A stretch of DNA of 44,622 bases from Bdellovibrionaceae bacterium UBA2316. GTDB lineage: Bacteria; Bdellovibrionota; Bdellovibrionia; Bdellovibrionales; Bdellovibrionaceae. A program made the translations under genes and the position numbers. This document shows positions 8,787-17,077 of this stretch, in pieces. Position 1 is the stretch's first letter, and each line of letters opens with the position of its first letter. The stretch lies in NCBI GenBank assembly GCA_002345205.1, contig DDVI01000071.1:1-44622 (forward strand). The letters are read 5' to 3'. The notes below the pieces were generated by a model. That model was not told the origin of the DNA. It made no database searches and saw nothing but the letters and a program-made list of their open reading frames with translations.

Positions 8787-9085
8787 TGAGAAATCAAATT
8801 GTACTACTTTTGTTTCTAGCTATGTTTATAGTTGGACCTTCGTTGAGCTTCGCCCAAAGCTCAAGCGTGACTAACAAATCTAACTATGTAAAAATTAAAG
8901 ATAAAAAGGCAACCCTGAATTTCGAAGATGAACTTGTTGAAGGTTCAACGCAGAAACCGGAGCTGTTTTATTTGTTTCAAAAAAAGAACTTTAATTACAA
9001 AAGGCTGATTAAGTTGAGAGAAAATTTTCTTCCCGAACTCAGAAATAATGCAGAGAACGTGCAGCGGGTGAGGAGTTCTAATTGA
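8783..9085 (+). CDS. Small secreted protein with FEDE-EG-PELF motif, CglF/GltF-like (cluster 1)
   Basis: The product has 100 residues and a signal peptide (cleavage near SFAQS, residues 22-25). The conserved core is LNFEDELVEGSTQKPELFYL followed by a basic, hydrophobic tail that contains KRLIKLRENFLPEL. The 22934-23332 product has the same core (LDFEGEVIEGERRRPDLFLQ) and tail, and each sits directly before its FHA/AgmX-type gene. Short periplasmic proteins of this kind are annotated CglF/GltF in gliding clusters, and I offer that tentatively. It is tightly coupled, overlapping both neighbours by 4 bases. Confidence 0.55.
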   Translation: MMRNQIVLLLFLAMFIVGPSLSFAQSSSVTNKSNYVKIKDKKATLNFEDELVEGSTQKPELFYLFQKKNFNYKRLIKLRENFLPELRNNAENVQRVRSSN

Positions 9086-11184
9086 AGCAACCCATAATTC
9101 TTAGAGTTTTTAAATCTAATCAGCTAAAAGAGGTCAAGCAATTTGATATCGATCAAATTGTTGTAGGTTCGAATCAAGATTCTCAACTAAATCTAGTGGA
9201 CGAAGCTGTTTCGCCTATTCACTGTTTAATTGAAAAAAGGGATTCAGGTTACTATATTTGTGATCTTGGTTCTAAGAGTGGGACTTTCAAAAATGGCCAA
9301 GCTATTCTTGATGAACCGGTTTCGTCTGGTGATGAACTGATAATAGGTCCGTTTAAAATCGTTTTTTCTGTGGGTGTTCCAAAACCAGTCGGACAGCCAA
9401 AAGAATTAGATAGAACGACGGTTACTCTGCAAACAACGACTGAAATTGTTCCACCTATTCGAGATGAAAAAACCCAGGTTGTAGAAAAAGTTATCGACGA
9501 TGATAAAACTCTGAATGAACAAAAAGCATCAGAGAAAGTTCCTGAAAAGCCACAATCAATTGCGCAGGTTAAAAAACCTGAAATTGCAACCAAGGGTTTT
9601 CAGCGGGCTGCTTCTAAAAAGAAAAAATATTCGTTTGCTCCAGCGACCGAGATTAAAGATTTAAAATCTTATTTATCTCCAACTCGTGGTAGTTTGGTGG
9701 AAGTAAATTTAGCCTGGAATGAACGCATTATCCAAACATATCATTACAGACATAAAGGTGTGTTTAGAACCAGTATGTCTTCTGATAAAGGAATTTTTTT
9801 ACCTGCGCCATCTATTCCTGCAAATTGGCCATTGGTTGATTTTGGTGCGCAATTAAAAGTATTGGTTCCATCGGGTTCTGAAATTGAAATTATCAACTCT
9901 AAAGCATCTACCAAAGAGGATGTTTTATTAGGTGCTGGTAAAGCTATTCGTATGACTCAAGGTACTCAGGTTCGAGTGGACCAAAATGAACTTCTTTGGG
10001 TTCGTTTACCAGATAAAAATTTAAGTCTTTATGTTCGTTTTGTGGAGTCAACTCCGGTGGTACCTTTTGCGCCATTGTTGTTATCTAGTTCTGAAATAGG
10101 TAGCTTATTGATTTCTGTTATAATTTCAGGAATGTTAGCATTCTATGTGGCGACGATGACATCAAAGTTCCAGCCGCCGCAAGAGGAAGAAAAATCAACG
10201 TACACAGCGCAGGTTTTGTTTAATGAAACAAAACCTAAGGAAGAAAAAATTCCACCACCGATGCCTAAGCCGCCTCCGCCACAAGAAAAACCAAATCCTC
10301 CGCCGCCTCCAGAGCCACCTAAAAAGGTGAAAATGGCTGACGAAAAGAAAGAGGCCACTAAAAAAGGCGAGGCAAATAAAGTGAGTAGTGCTCAATCGGC
10401 TCAAACGGCACGAAAAGCAGTAGAGGTTGCACCTAAACCTGATTCACAAAATCGCCCTAAGAAATTTACTTCGGTTAAGCTGGGCGGTGCCGTGAAAATC
10501 GGCCAAGCAGCTGGGGCTAATACGCAAAGTGCACAACCTAAAGATGTAAATAAAATGGGTTTGTTTAGCGCATTCGGTTCTGGTGGCGTTAGATCTAAAT
10601 TAGATCAAGCGTACCAGGGTGCCGGTGATATTCTTGGAAACGCTGACAAAGCGACAGGTTCAACCGGTATGGGTGAAAATCGCGAAGGCGATGACTTAGG
10701 TTCGAAATTCAAAGATACTGGAGCTGGCGGTAAAGGTACGGCTACGGAAGGTATCGCAGGTATCGGAACCAAAGGTCGCGCCGGTGGAACAAGTGCCTAC
10801 GGAAGTACCGATGGTTTCGGTGATAAAACATCAGTAGCGATTCAGGCCGGCGGCTCTGAAGAAGCTTTTGAAGGTTCTATCGACAAAGAAGCTGTTCGTC
10901 GTCGTATCAAACACAATTTGAATTTAATCAGAGGCTGCTACAATCAAGAATTAAATCGACTGGATAGATCAGGTCGTCGCGTTCTGGAAGGTAAAGTCGT
11001 ACTGAAGTGGGATATCGTGGATAATGGGGTAGCTAAAAATGTTAGAGTTTCTAATACCACATTAAATAATAGCGCGATTGAAAGATGTATAGCGGAGCGT
11101 CTGGCAACGATTGTGTTCCCTGATCCGCCGGATGGTACTACGGCTGAAGTGTCGTACCCATTCATATTTAAAAATGAGCAATAA
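9082..11184 (+). CDS. FHA - transmembrane - proline-rich - AgmX/PglI C-terminal domain protein, GltG-like (cluster 1)
   Basis: The product has 700 residues. The cytoplasmic FHA domain (about 8-96) has SPIH at 44-47 and GSKSGTFKNG around 63-72, the usual phosphothreonine-contact loops. The arginine that normally follows the beta3 glycine is Ser-30. A second cytoplasmic domain spans about 195-320, followed by one membrane segment at about 331-358, a proline-rich stretch (389-414), a Gly/Ser/Thr-rich low-complexity region (500-590), and a TonB-like AgmX/PglI domain at 598-698 with Cys-619 and Cys-669, probably a disulfide. The layout equals GltG, which links the cytoplasm and the motor to periplasmic partners. 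TTG start at 9082 is supported by AGGAG at 9071-9075 and by overlap with the previous stop. The motor genes follow 27 bases downstream. Confidence 0.78.
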   Translation: MKQPIILRVFKSNQLKEVKQFDIDQIVVGSNQDSQLNLVDEAVSPIHCLIEKRDSGYYICDLGSKSGTFKNGQAILDEPVSSGDELIIGPFKIVFSVGVPKPVGQPKELDRTTVTLQTTTEIVPPIRDEKTQVVEKVIDDDKTLNEQKASEKVPEKPQSIAQVKKPEIATKGFQRAASKKKKYSFAPATEIKDLKSYLSPTRGSLVEVNLAWNERIIQTYHYRHKGVFRTSMSSDKGIFLPAPSIPANWPLVDFGAQLKVLVPSGSEIEIINSKASTKEDVLLGAGKAIRMTQGTQVRVDQNELLWVRLPDKNLSLYVRFVESTPVVPFAPLLLSSSEIGSLLISVIISGMLAFYVATMTSKFQPPQEEEKSTYTAQVLFNETKPKEEKIPPPMPKPPPPQEKPNPPPPPEPPKKVKMADEKKEATKKGEANKVSSAQSAQTARKAVEVAPKPDSQNRPKKFTSVKLGGAVKIGQAAGANTQSAQPKDVNKMGLFSAFGSGGVRSKLDQAYQGAGDILGNADKATGSTGMGENREGDDLGSKFKDTGAGGKGTATEGIAGIGTKGRAGGTSAYGSTDGFGDKTSVAIQAGGSEEAFEGSIDKEAVRRRIKHNLNLIRGCYNQELNRLDRSGRRVLEGKVVLKWDIVDNGVAKNVRVSNTTLNNSAIERCIAERLATIVFPDPPDGTTAEVSYPFIFKNEQ

Positions 11185-11211
11185 AATTTAATTATACTTT
11201 AGGAGGATACC

Positions 11212-11877
11212 TTGAACCCGATACAACAATGCGACCCGAATAACTTTATTGCCCGTGCTTTCTGTGAGGGTGGATGGGTAATGTACGTGATCGCAGTATT
11301 TGCGATCTTAACTATTATTTTAGTCGTTGAGCGTATGATGAAACTTAATGCGCTTCTTGTGAATAAGAAGGACTTTTCTGATATCATTTATAGAATGGTA
11401 ATCAGTGGTGATATTCGTCAGGCCATCGCTTATTGCGATCAGCGTCCGGCTCCATTAACTAACACGGTTAAAGCGGGACTAGTTCAAGCGTTGAATAAAC
11501 GTCCAGATGAAGAAGTGCAAGTGGCGATGGATGCCGCTCTATTAAGAGAGATGCCAAAAATTGAAGGATGGACAGCATTCTTAGCCGTATTTGGTAACGT
11601 TGCGGTACTAGCGGGGCTATTAGGAACTATCATTGGTATGGTCGGCTCGTTCCGTGCGGTATCAATGGCAGACAATGCGACGAAAGCAGAATTATTATCG
11701 CAAGGTATTTCGCACGCATTGAATTGTACTGCATTCGGATTATGTGTGGCGATCGTAGCGATCGTTTCCTACGGTATTTTTCAACATCAAATTCAGAAAA
11801 CTGAAAATGAAGTTATTGAAACTAGCATGTCTCTATTAAATCTAGTGGTAGCAAACAGAGATAAAATAAAGGACTAA
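11212..11877 (+). CDS. TolQ/ExbB/MotA-family motor subunit, AglR-like (cluster 1)
   Basis: This 221-residue protein has the three-helix TolQ/ExbB layout: helix 1 at about 20-42, a cytoplasmic loop, helix 2 at about 117-141 (VLAGLLGTIIGMVGSF) and helix 3 at about 158-182 (HALNCTAFGLCVAIVAIVSY). The GLLGTIxGM and TAxGL signatures are those lining the proton channel. In gliding bacteria AglR pairs with AglQ and AglS to drive motion by proton flow, and two TolR-type genes follow here as in agl loci. The TTG start at 11212 is chosen because AGGAGG at 11201-11206 lies five bases upstream; it is the strongest ribosome binding site in the cluster and suits a subunit needed in excess. Confidence 0.82.
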   Translation: MNPIQQCDPNNFIARAFCEGGWVMYVIAVFAILTIILVVERMMKLNALLVNKKDFSDIIYRMVISGDIRQAIAYCDQRPAPLTNTVKAGLVQALNKRPDEEVQVAMDAALLREMPKIEGWTAFLAVFGNVAVLAGLLGTIIGMVGSFRAVSMADNATKAELLSQGISHALNCTAFGLCVAIVAIVSYGIFQHQIQKTENEVIETSMSLLNLVVANRDKIKD

Positions 11878-11882
11878 ATTAA

Positions 11883-12359
11883 ATGGCTCAAATCGAAGGT
11901 GGCGGCGGCCGAGGCCGCGCGGTCAACGTAGAATTAAATCTTGTACCGGTCATCGACTTGATGAGCGTATTGATTACGTTCCTGTTGATTACTGCGGTTT
12001 GGACTCAAGTTTCGATGATTCAGATCGGTAGTTCTTTATACGCTAAAAAAGACGATTCTCAGCAGCCACCGCAGTTAACGCCGAATTCAGACATCGCTTT
12101 AAAAGTGGATGTTAAGATAGACGGTTACGTTCTAACTGTAGGTACTCAGATTATTTCTTTGCCAAAATTGAATGCAGCTTACGATTTTGTCGGCTTAGTA
12201 GCCCAGCTCCAAAGAGTGAAACAACTGTATCCGGAAAAATTAGATGGCATTGTGAGTATGTCTGATGATGTCCCTTATGAAAATCTAATTAATACAATGG
12301 ATCAGTTTTTGGTGGCCGGATTTCCAAATATTTCGATTGCGACCGGGGGACCAAACTAA
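11883..12359 (+). CDS. TolR/ExbD-family motor subunit, first of pair (cluster 1, AglQ/AglS-like)
   Basis: The product has 158 residues. A short cytoplasmic N-terminus rich in Gly and Arg (GGGGRGRAV) leads into one membrane helix at about 18-42, LNLVPVIDLMSVLITFLLIT, with Asp-25 at the position that carries protons in TolR, ExbD and MotB-like stators. A periplasmic domain follows, including IVSMSDDVPYENLINTMDQF, the usual ExbD-type helix. It begins five bases after the TolQ-like gene, and its stop overlaps the next start (TAATG). Motor function is well supported by family; which of AglQ or AglS it resembles is undecided. Confidence 0.8.
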   Translation: MAQIEGGGGRGRAVNVELNLVPVIDLMSVLITFLLITAVWTQVSMIQIGSSLYAKKDDSQQPPQLTPNSDIALKVDVKIDGYVLTVGTQIISLPKLNAAYDFVGLVAQLQRVKQLYPEKLDGIVSMSDDVPYENLINTMDQFLVAGFPNISIATGGPN

Positions 12360-12949
12360 TGCCAATTCATAAGCCAGGAGAGCGTTTTCGCTATCACAAA
12401 ATTTTAAGTCGTAAAAAAGGTAAGCGTTCAGTCACGGCTATTCTGTCTTTAACGGCTATGGTTGATATGTTTACTGTATTAGCTATTTTCCTTTTGCAGA
12501 ACTACAATACAAAAGATTTCATTGTTTATACTCCAAAAGAAGTTGTTCTTCCTAAAGCACAATCGATTAAAGAACTGAAACCTGCATTTGTTATCACGAT
12601 TTCTAATAAAGAAATTCTTTTAGATAAAACTGCAGTTGCCTCATTTGAAGAAGTTAAGAACCAGACAGAATGGCTGATTCAGCCTCTTTATGATCAGCTT
12701 CAGCAAGGTTTATTAAAGTCAAAACAAGAGTACGAAAGCAAACTGCAAAGCCAATTAAAAAATGTGGTTGATAATGCGCGGGGCGAAAAAGAAGAGGACC
12801 CTTTCGCGTGGAAAAAAGTCACAATTCAATCCGATAAAGATATCGATTTCTTAACCGTCAAAAAGGTTATGTATACACTATCTGAAGCCGGCGCGGGCGA
12901 AATTAACTTTGCCGTAGTTAAGAAGACCGAAAAAGAAATTGCCCAATAG
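12359..12949 (+). CDS. TolR/ExbD-family motor subunit, second of pair (cluster 1)
   Basis: This 196-residue protein has a basic N-terminus (ILSRKKGKRS), then a membrane helix at about 25-46 containing SLTAMVDMFTVLAIFLLQNY, with the proton-carrying Asp-36. The periplasmic part is longer than in the first TolR-like protein and includes a charged helix at about 100-145, then a typical ExbD end (VKKVMYTLSEAGAGEINFAV). Two different TolR-type subunits with one TolQ-type subunit is the AglR-AglQ-AglS arrangement rather than the single TolQ-TolR of the Tol-Pal system. It is the last gene of cluster 1; the lptC-lptA fusion starts 28 bases later, and its predicted promoter lies within this gene's last codons. 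Confidence 0.78.
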   Translation: MPIHKPGERFRYHKILSRKKGKRSVTAILSLTAMVDMFTVLAIFLLQNYNTKDFIVYTPKEVVLPKAQSIKELKPAFVITISNKEILLDKTAVASFEEVKNQTEWLIQPLYDQLQQGLLKSKQEYESKLQSQLKNVVDNARGEKEEDPFAWKKVTIQSDKDIDFLTVKKVMYTLSEAGAGEINFAVVKKTEKEIAQ

Positions 12950-12967
12950 TTAGTTCACCACTAGTAT
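12939..12967 (+). promoter_or_regulatory. Candidate promoter for the lptC-lptA fusion gene
   Basis: TTGCCC (12939-12944), a 17-base spacer and TAGTAT (12962-12967) lie just before the ATG at 12978, leaving ten bases after the -10 box. The mRNA would have a leader of about 3-4 bases and no usable ribosome binding site. The -35 box lies inside the preceding coding region. Confidence 0.4.
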
Positions 12968-12977
12968 CCTAGCAGGC

Positions 12978-13934
12978 ATGAAGAAAACTAAGAAAATTCT
13001 TTTTTCACTTTTGCTAATCTTCATTTTAGTTGAAGTCATTTTTATATTCCCGCAACAAATTGAAAAGCTGGACCGTGAAACTATGGAGACAGCTGATAAC
13101 CAAAAAAAAGAGCGCGTCGAGCAAAAAATGAAAGGGGTCCATTTAGTGGAATCCCAACGTGGTGCTCGCGATTTTGAATTGCACGCTGAAAAGGCCCGGG
13201 GGTATCAACAAGAAGGCGATTATTTTTTAGATAAAGTTAAAGTTCAATTTTATAATTTAGATGCGAATGATTTTACCGTAACTGGCAATGAAGGCGAAGT
13301 TGACGGAAAAACGAAAAATATCAAAATTAAAGGTAATGTCGTTACGAAATCAGCTAATGGTTATACTTTCTATACTGACGAGATATTTTATAATTTCGCG
13401 ATGAGAAAAATCATATCTCCGGGAAAAATTAAAATGGTTGGGCCATCTGACGACCAAGGAGACGGTTTAAAGCTGGATGGCTATAATATGCATATTTTGG
13501 TTGATATTAATGAAATGAAAATTTTCAAAGACATTAATGCATTTAAGCCAATGAATTCGAACCAGAATTTAAAGATAACCAGTGAAATGGCGACTTTTAG
13601 CGGAAAAAACAAAGAAGCCCATTTTGAGAATAATGTAATGTTAAATTACGGTAGTATGCTAATTAGGGGACCAGATTGTTTTTTTATATATTCGGGAAAC
13701 ATGAAAAGCCTTGAACGTATTAACGTCAAAGGCGGCGTTGAGTTAACGGATAAAAAACGTCGAGCTACAAGCCAAGACCTGGTGGTTGATTTACAAAAAG
13801 CGACGCTCCGGTTCACAGGTAGTCCAAAAATTTATCAAGACGAGGATGAAATTGCAGGCGAAGAAATTCTACTTTTAGATGGCGGCAAGCGTTTAAAAAT
13901 TCAAAAAGTAAAAGCCTCGGCAACCCAAAAATAA
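12978..13934 (+). CDS. lptC: LptC-LptA fusion, periplasmic LPS transport protein
   Basis: The product has 318 residues, longer than LptC (about 190). Residues 8-27 are a single membrane anchor, followed by an LptC-like domain (about 50-185) with the family's GVHLVESQRGARDFELHAEK and VTGNEGEVDGKTKNIKIKGN strands. From about 197 to 312 comes a second OstA/LptA-like jellyroll half: ITSEMATFSGKNKEAHFENN, then RATSQDLVVDLQKATLRFTG and a closing IAGEEILLLDGGKRL strand. No separate lptA occurs before lptB, so this chain probably provides both the LptC inner-membrane part and at least part of the LptA bridge. It lies in the normal place, ahead of lptB and rpoN. A full-length LptA elsewhere cannot be ruled out. 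Confidence 0.75.
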   Translation: MKKTKKILFSLLLIFILVEVIFIFPQQIEKLDRETMETADNQKKERVEQKMKGVHLVESQRGARDFELHAEKARGYQQEGDYFLDKVKVQFYNLDANDFTVTGNEGEVDGKTKNIKIKGNVVTKSANGYTFYTDEIFYNFAMRKIISPGKIKMVGPSDDQGDGLKLDGYNMHILVDINEMKIFKDINAFKPMNSNQNLKITSEMATFSGKNKEAHFENNVMLNYGSMLIRGPDCFFIYSGNMKSLERINVKGGVELTDKKRRATSQDLVVDLQKATLRFTGSPKIYQDEDEIAGEEILLLDGGKRLKIQKVKASATQK

Positions 13935-13998
13935 CCTAGCTATTTGTCCCTTTTTCGCCCCATTATCTCTGTGCATCCTAATGTGGCGTGGGCAAAAA

Positions 13999-14028
13999 TT
14001 GACTTATCCCAAATTTGCGGAATAAAAT
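13999..14028 (+). promoter_or_regulatory. Promoter for lptB-rpoN, predicted leaderless
   Basis: TTGACT (13999-14004), an 18-base spacer and TAAAAT (14023-14028) end seven bases before ATG 14036. Transcription normally starts about seven bases past the -10 box, so the first mRNA base should be at or next to the A of the start codon. No purine-rich ribosome binding site is present. Confidence 0.55.
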
Positions 14029-14035
14029 TATATAT

Positions 14036-14758
14036 ATGAGCGTTCTAAAGATTGAAGGGCTTTCCAAAACCTATAAAAAAAGAAAGGTTGTTGACGACGT
14101 TTCTTTTTCGATTTCATCGGGACAGGTCGTGGGACTACTGGGACCAAACGGTGCGGGTAAAACGACTTCGTTTTATATGGTGGTTGGAATCGTCGGGCCG
14201 GACAAGGGCAATATCGTTTTAGATGATTTAACGATTACAAAAGACCCAATGTATAAACGTGCGCGTGTTGGTTTAAGTTATTTAGCGCAGGAACCAAGTA
14301 TTTTTAGAAAACTTTCCGTTGAGGAAAATATATTAGTAGCACTAGAAGCTCATGGTTATGACTCTGTTAAACGCAAAGAAAAGCTAGAAAGTTTGTTGAA
14401 TGAGTTTCGTATTCAGCATATTCGTTCAAGTTTCGGTTTTTCTTTATCAGGTGGTGAGCGTCGTCGTGTCGAAATTGCGCGTGCACTGGCTGGAAGTCCT
14501 AAGTTTATTTTATTAGATGAACCGTTTGCGGGTATCGACCCGATTGCGGTAAATGATATTCAGAACATCATCAGAGACCTCAAATCCAAAGGAATTGGAG
14601 TCCTGATTACCGATCATAATGTACGAGAAACCTTGGGGATTTGTGATTATGCCTATATACTCAAGGATGGTAGGATCCAAGTAAGTGGGTCTAGTGATGA
14701 AATCACAAACAGTGAGATCGCACGTAAGTTTTATTTAGGCGAAAATTTTAAACTGTAA
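14036..14758 (+). CDS. lptB: LPS export ABC transporter ATP-binding protein LptB
   Basis: The 240-residue ATPase powers LPS extraction by LptFG at the inner membrane. Walker A is GPNGAGKTT, the signature is SLSGGERRRVEIARAL, Walker B is FILLDEPFAGIDP, and the H-loop is ITDHNVRETL. The opening MSVLKIEGLSKTYKKRKVVD is typical of LptB, so I use ATG 14036 rather than a TTG 21 bases upstream that would add MRNKIIY and run through the predicted -10 region. rpoN begins 11 bases after the stop, the standard lptB-rpoN pairing. lptF and lptG are not in this window. Confidence 0.93.
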   Translation: MSVLKIEGLSKTYKKRKVVDDVSFSISSGQVVGLLGPNGAGKTTSFYMVVGIVGPDKGNIVLDDLTITKDPMYKRARVGLSYLAQEPSIFRKLSVEENILVALEAHGYDSVKRKEKLESLLNEFRIQHIRSSFGFSLSGGERRRVEIARALAGSPKFILLDEPFAGIDPIAVNDIQNIIRDLKSKGIGVLITDHNVRETLGICDYAYILKDGRIQVSGSSDEITNSEIARKFYLGENFKL

Positions 14759-14769
14759 TTGGAGAAATA

Positions 14770-16206
14770 ATGGCTCTTAAGCAGACCATGAGTTTGGGGC
14801 AAAATCTAGTAATCACGCCGCAATTGCAACAGGCGATTAAATTGCTTCAAATGTCACGTTTGGAGCTAGAGTCTAATGTTCGTTCTGAACTTGAAGAAAA
14901 TCCCATCTTAGAAGAGTCAGAAATTTTAAGAGACGAAGACCTTAAGCGCGCTAAAGAAGTATCTGAATCTATGGAAGCTCGGGAAACAGAAGCTCCCGAG
15001 GCGAGTGCAAGTCAAGACCCACAGAAACAAGATGAGTTCGAGTGGGAAAGTTATTTTGAGCAAAATCAAAAGCCTCCCCAATCCGGAATGAGCGGTAGTG
15101 AAGAGATCATGAATTACGAAAATGTGATTCGTGCTTATGAGACTCTTCATGACTATCTATACTGGCAAGTAAAGATGGGTGGGTTCGGTGAGCACGAAGA
15201 GCGTGCTGCTGATGCGTTGATTAGCTATGTGGATGATGATGGCTATATCAAAACACCACTTGAACAAATCGCGGCGGAAGAAAATCTTCCAATTGAAGAT
15301 CTGCAAGACACATTAGAACTTATTCATGAATTCGATCCGCCAGGAGTAGGTGCGCGAGATCTAAGAGAGTGTATGTTGATTCAAGCGAAACATCTTGAAG
15401 AAGACACTACCGATCTTGTTTTCATGATCAATAATCACTTAAAAGATTTAGAAAAGAAAAATTTCGATGGTATTGCTAAGGCATTAAACAAAGATGTTCG
15501 CGAAGTAATCGAAATGTGTAAGATCATCTATTCAATGGAGCCAAAGCCAGGTCGCGCGTACGCTCCACAAGACACGCACTACGTGACTCCAGATGTTTAC
15601 GTGTACAAAGTTGGTGAAGACTACTCGGTTTCATTGAATGAGGACGGTTTGCCGCGTTTAAAGATTTCAAATTTTTATAAAAACCTTCTAAAAGAAGGAT
15701 CAAATAAAAAAGATAACGAGTATATTCAGGAAAAATTAAAATCTGCGATTTGGTTGATTAAATCAATTCATCAAAGACAAAGAACAATATATAAAGTTTC
15801 TGAAAGTATCGTGAAGCATCAGCGTGATTTTTTCGATAAAGGCGCAGGCTTCTTAAAACCGATGATTTTAAGAGATATCGCAAATGACATCGGAATGCAT
15901 GAGTCCACGGTAAGTCGTGTAACTACCGCTAAGTACATGCATACACCACAAGGAATCTATGAATTGAAGTATTTCTTCAATTCTGGAATTTCAAGCACAT
16001 CGGGTGGAGAGGCCCTTGCTAGCGAATCTGTTAAATTGAAAATCAAAGATCTTGTTGGGAAAGAAAATCCAAAAAATCCTTTGTCAGATCAAAGAATCGC
16101 GCAAATGTTAGAGAAAGACGGAATTCAGATTGCGCGTAGAACAGTGGCAAAATACAGAGAAATTCTAAAAATACTGCCATCAAGTCAGAGAAAAAAAGTA
16201 TATTAG
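14770..16206 (+). CDS. rpoN: RNA polymerase sigma-54 factor
   Basis: This 478-residue protein is of normal RpoN length. Region I, which contacts enhancer-binding ATPases, is LGQNLVITPQLQQAIKLLQM at residues 9-28. Acidic region II spans about 50-105. The core-binding domain runs through about 300, the helix-turn-helix is near 375-395 (MHESTVSRVTTAKYM), and the RpoN box is ARRTVAKYRE near residue 457-466. GGAG at 14761-14764 gives a ribosome binding site. It is probably co-transcribed with lptB. I found no clear -24/-12 (TGGCAC-N5-TTGC) promoter in the intergenic regions of this window, so its targets appear to lie elsewhere. Confidence 0.95.
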   Translation: MALKQTMSLGQNLVITPQLQQAIKLLQMSRLELESNVRSELEENPILEESEILRDEDLKRAKEVSESMEARETEAPEASASQDPQKQDEFEWESYFEQNQKPPQSGMSGSEEIMNYENVIRAYETLHDYLYWQVKMGGFGEHEERAADALISYVDDDGYIKTPLEQIAAEENLPIEDLQDTLELIHEFDPPGVGARDLRECMLIQAKHLEEDTTDLVFMINNHLKDLEKKNFDGIAKALNKDVREVIEMCKIIYSMEPKPGRAYAPQDTHYVTPDVYVYKVGEDYSVSLNEDGLPRLKISNFYKNLLKEGSNKKDNEYIQEKLKSAIWLIKSIHQRQRTIYKVSESIVKHQRDFFDKGAGFLKPMILRDIANDIGMHESTVSRVTTAKYMHTPQGIYELKYFFNSGISSTSGGEALASESVKLKIKDLVGKENPKNPLSDQRIAQMLEKDGIQIARRTVAKYREILKILPSSQRKKVY

Positions 16207-16215
16207 TTAGTACTC

Positions 16216-16229
16216 TAACGATATCGTTA
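16216..16229. promoter_or_regulatory. 14-bp perfect palindrome between rpoN and cluster 2
   Basis: TAACGATATCGTTA is a perfect inverted repeat ten bases after the rpoN stop and about 100 bases before cluster 2. It has no T tract, so it is a poor terminator; an operator or binding site is possible. I could not place a convincing promoter in the AT-rich 16230-16328 stretch. Confidence 0.3.
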
Positions 16230-16328
16230 CGATTGTGCTGGAAAAGAAAAAATCAATACCCGGCACTAGTCTAGCTAAGTAATTAAATTCCTAAAAAAAA
16301 ATCAAAATTCAGTCAAACTAAAGATATC

Positions 16329-17051
16329 ATGAGAACCATTAAAATAGTTTTTATATCCTTGGTGTTGTCTGCTTATGCTTTTGCGCAAACTCCAGCTCCC
16401 AGTTCCGCTCAAGCTGCAGAAAATAAAAAACGGGTTTCGCTAGATCGCTCATTGGAGCCTTCGGTTTCTGAAGAGATTAGTTCTCTGTTTGAAAACGTTG
16501 TCGCCGTTCAGCGGAAAGCAAAAGTAAAATCTGGCAAGTTTTTATTTTCTCCCTATTTATCTTTCGACTTCTCGGATTCACCACAAACTATGTATGCGTT
16601 GAATCTGAATTTAGGATACGCCGCTGGCGAATTCTGGGAGATTTATTTCAACTACGTTCCTACATACGTAAATAATGAACGTAGCATTTCTAAAAAGGTC
16701 AGACAGTTGCCTGCCTATCCAGATGAAACGGTTCCATTCCTATACGTAGAAAAAGCAAAAAATTCGTATGGTATTGAAGTAAATTGGATTCCCGTCTATG
16801 GAAAAGATTCTTGGGGACCCTACGGGATCATTCGTTCAGATACATTCCTAAATATTGGTTTTAGCCGCGTGAATTACGAGGTCCACAACGCTTACAAAAC
16901 AAAACTTGCGATAGGAAAAACGTTTTTCATTTCGGACTATTGGAATTTAAGACTTCAAGCCGGCGGTTCTTTCATGGAGATCTACAATCAGGAAAAGAAA
17001 GAAATTATCGTGATCGGGTTACTTGAAGGTGGATTTGTTTATTATTTTTAA
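16329..17051 (+). CDS. Outer-membrane beta-barrel protein, first gene of cluster 2
   Basis: The product has 240 residues with a signal peptide (residues 1-20, ending AYAFAQ), a Pro/Ala/Ser linker, then a barrel domain from about 55 ending in FVYYF, an aromatic C-terminus suitable for BamA-dependent insertion. Its internal segments VVAVQRKAKVKSGKFLF and NWIPVYGKDSWG line up with the 2440-3213 barrel of cluster 1, so they are paralogues. It would supply the outer-membrane part of the second machine. No clear ribosome binding site precedes the ATG. The motor subunit starts 26 bases downstream. Confidence 0.65.
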   Translation: MRTIKIVFISLVLSAYAFAQTPAPSSAQAAENKKRVSLDRSLEPSVSEEISSLFENVVAVQRKAKVKSGKFLFSPYLSFDFSDSPQTMYALNLNLGYAAGEFWEIYFNYVPTYVNNERSISKKVRQLPAYPDETVPFLYVEKAKNSYGIEVNWIPVYGKDSWGPYGIIRSDTFLNIGFSRVNYEVHNAYKTKLAIGKTFFISDYWNLRLQAGGSFMEIYNQEKKEIIVIGLLEGGFVYYF

Positions 17052-17077
17052 TACTTTAATTTAAGAGGAGTTTTTAA

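Noticed and set aside
10143..10404. Gly- and Phe/Trp-rich minus-strand frames
   Set aside because: They are antisense to the proline- and lysine-rich region of the FHA-AgmX protein; poly-Gly/Trp is the mirror of proline codons.
11212..12949. Tol-Pal or Exb-TonB system
   Set aside because: There is one TolQ and two different TolR subunits, no TolA, TolB or Pal, and gliding-type neighbours, so AglRQS-like fits better.
14015..14035. TTG start giving LptB seven extra residues
   Set aside because: No ribosome binding site, the extension overlaps the predicted -10 box, and the ATG at 14036 gives the family's normal start.
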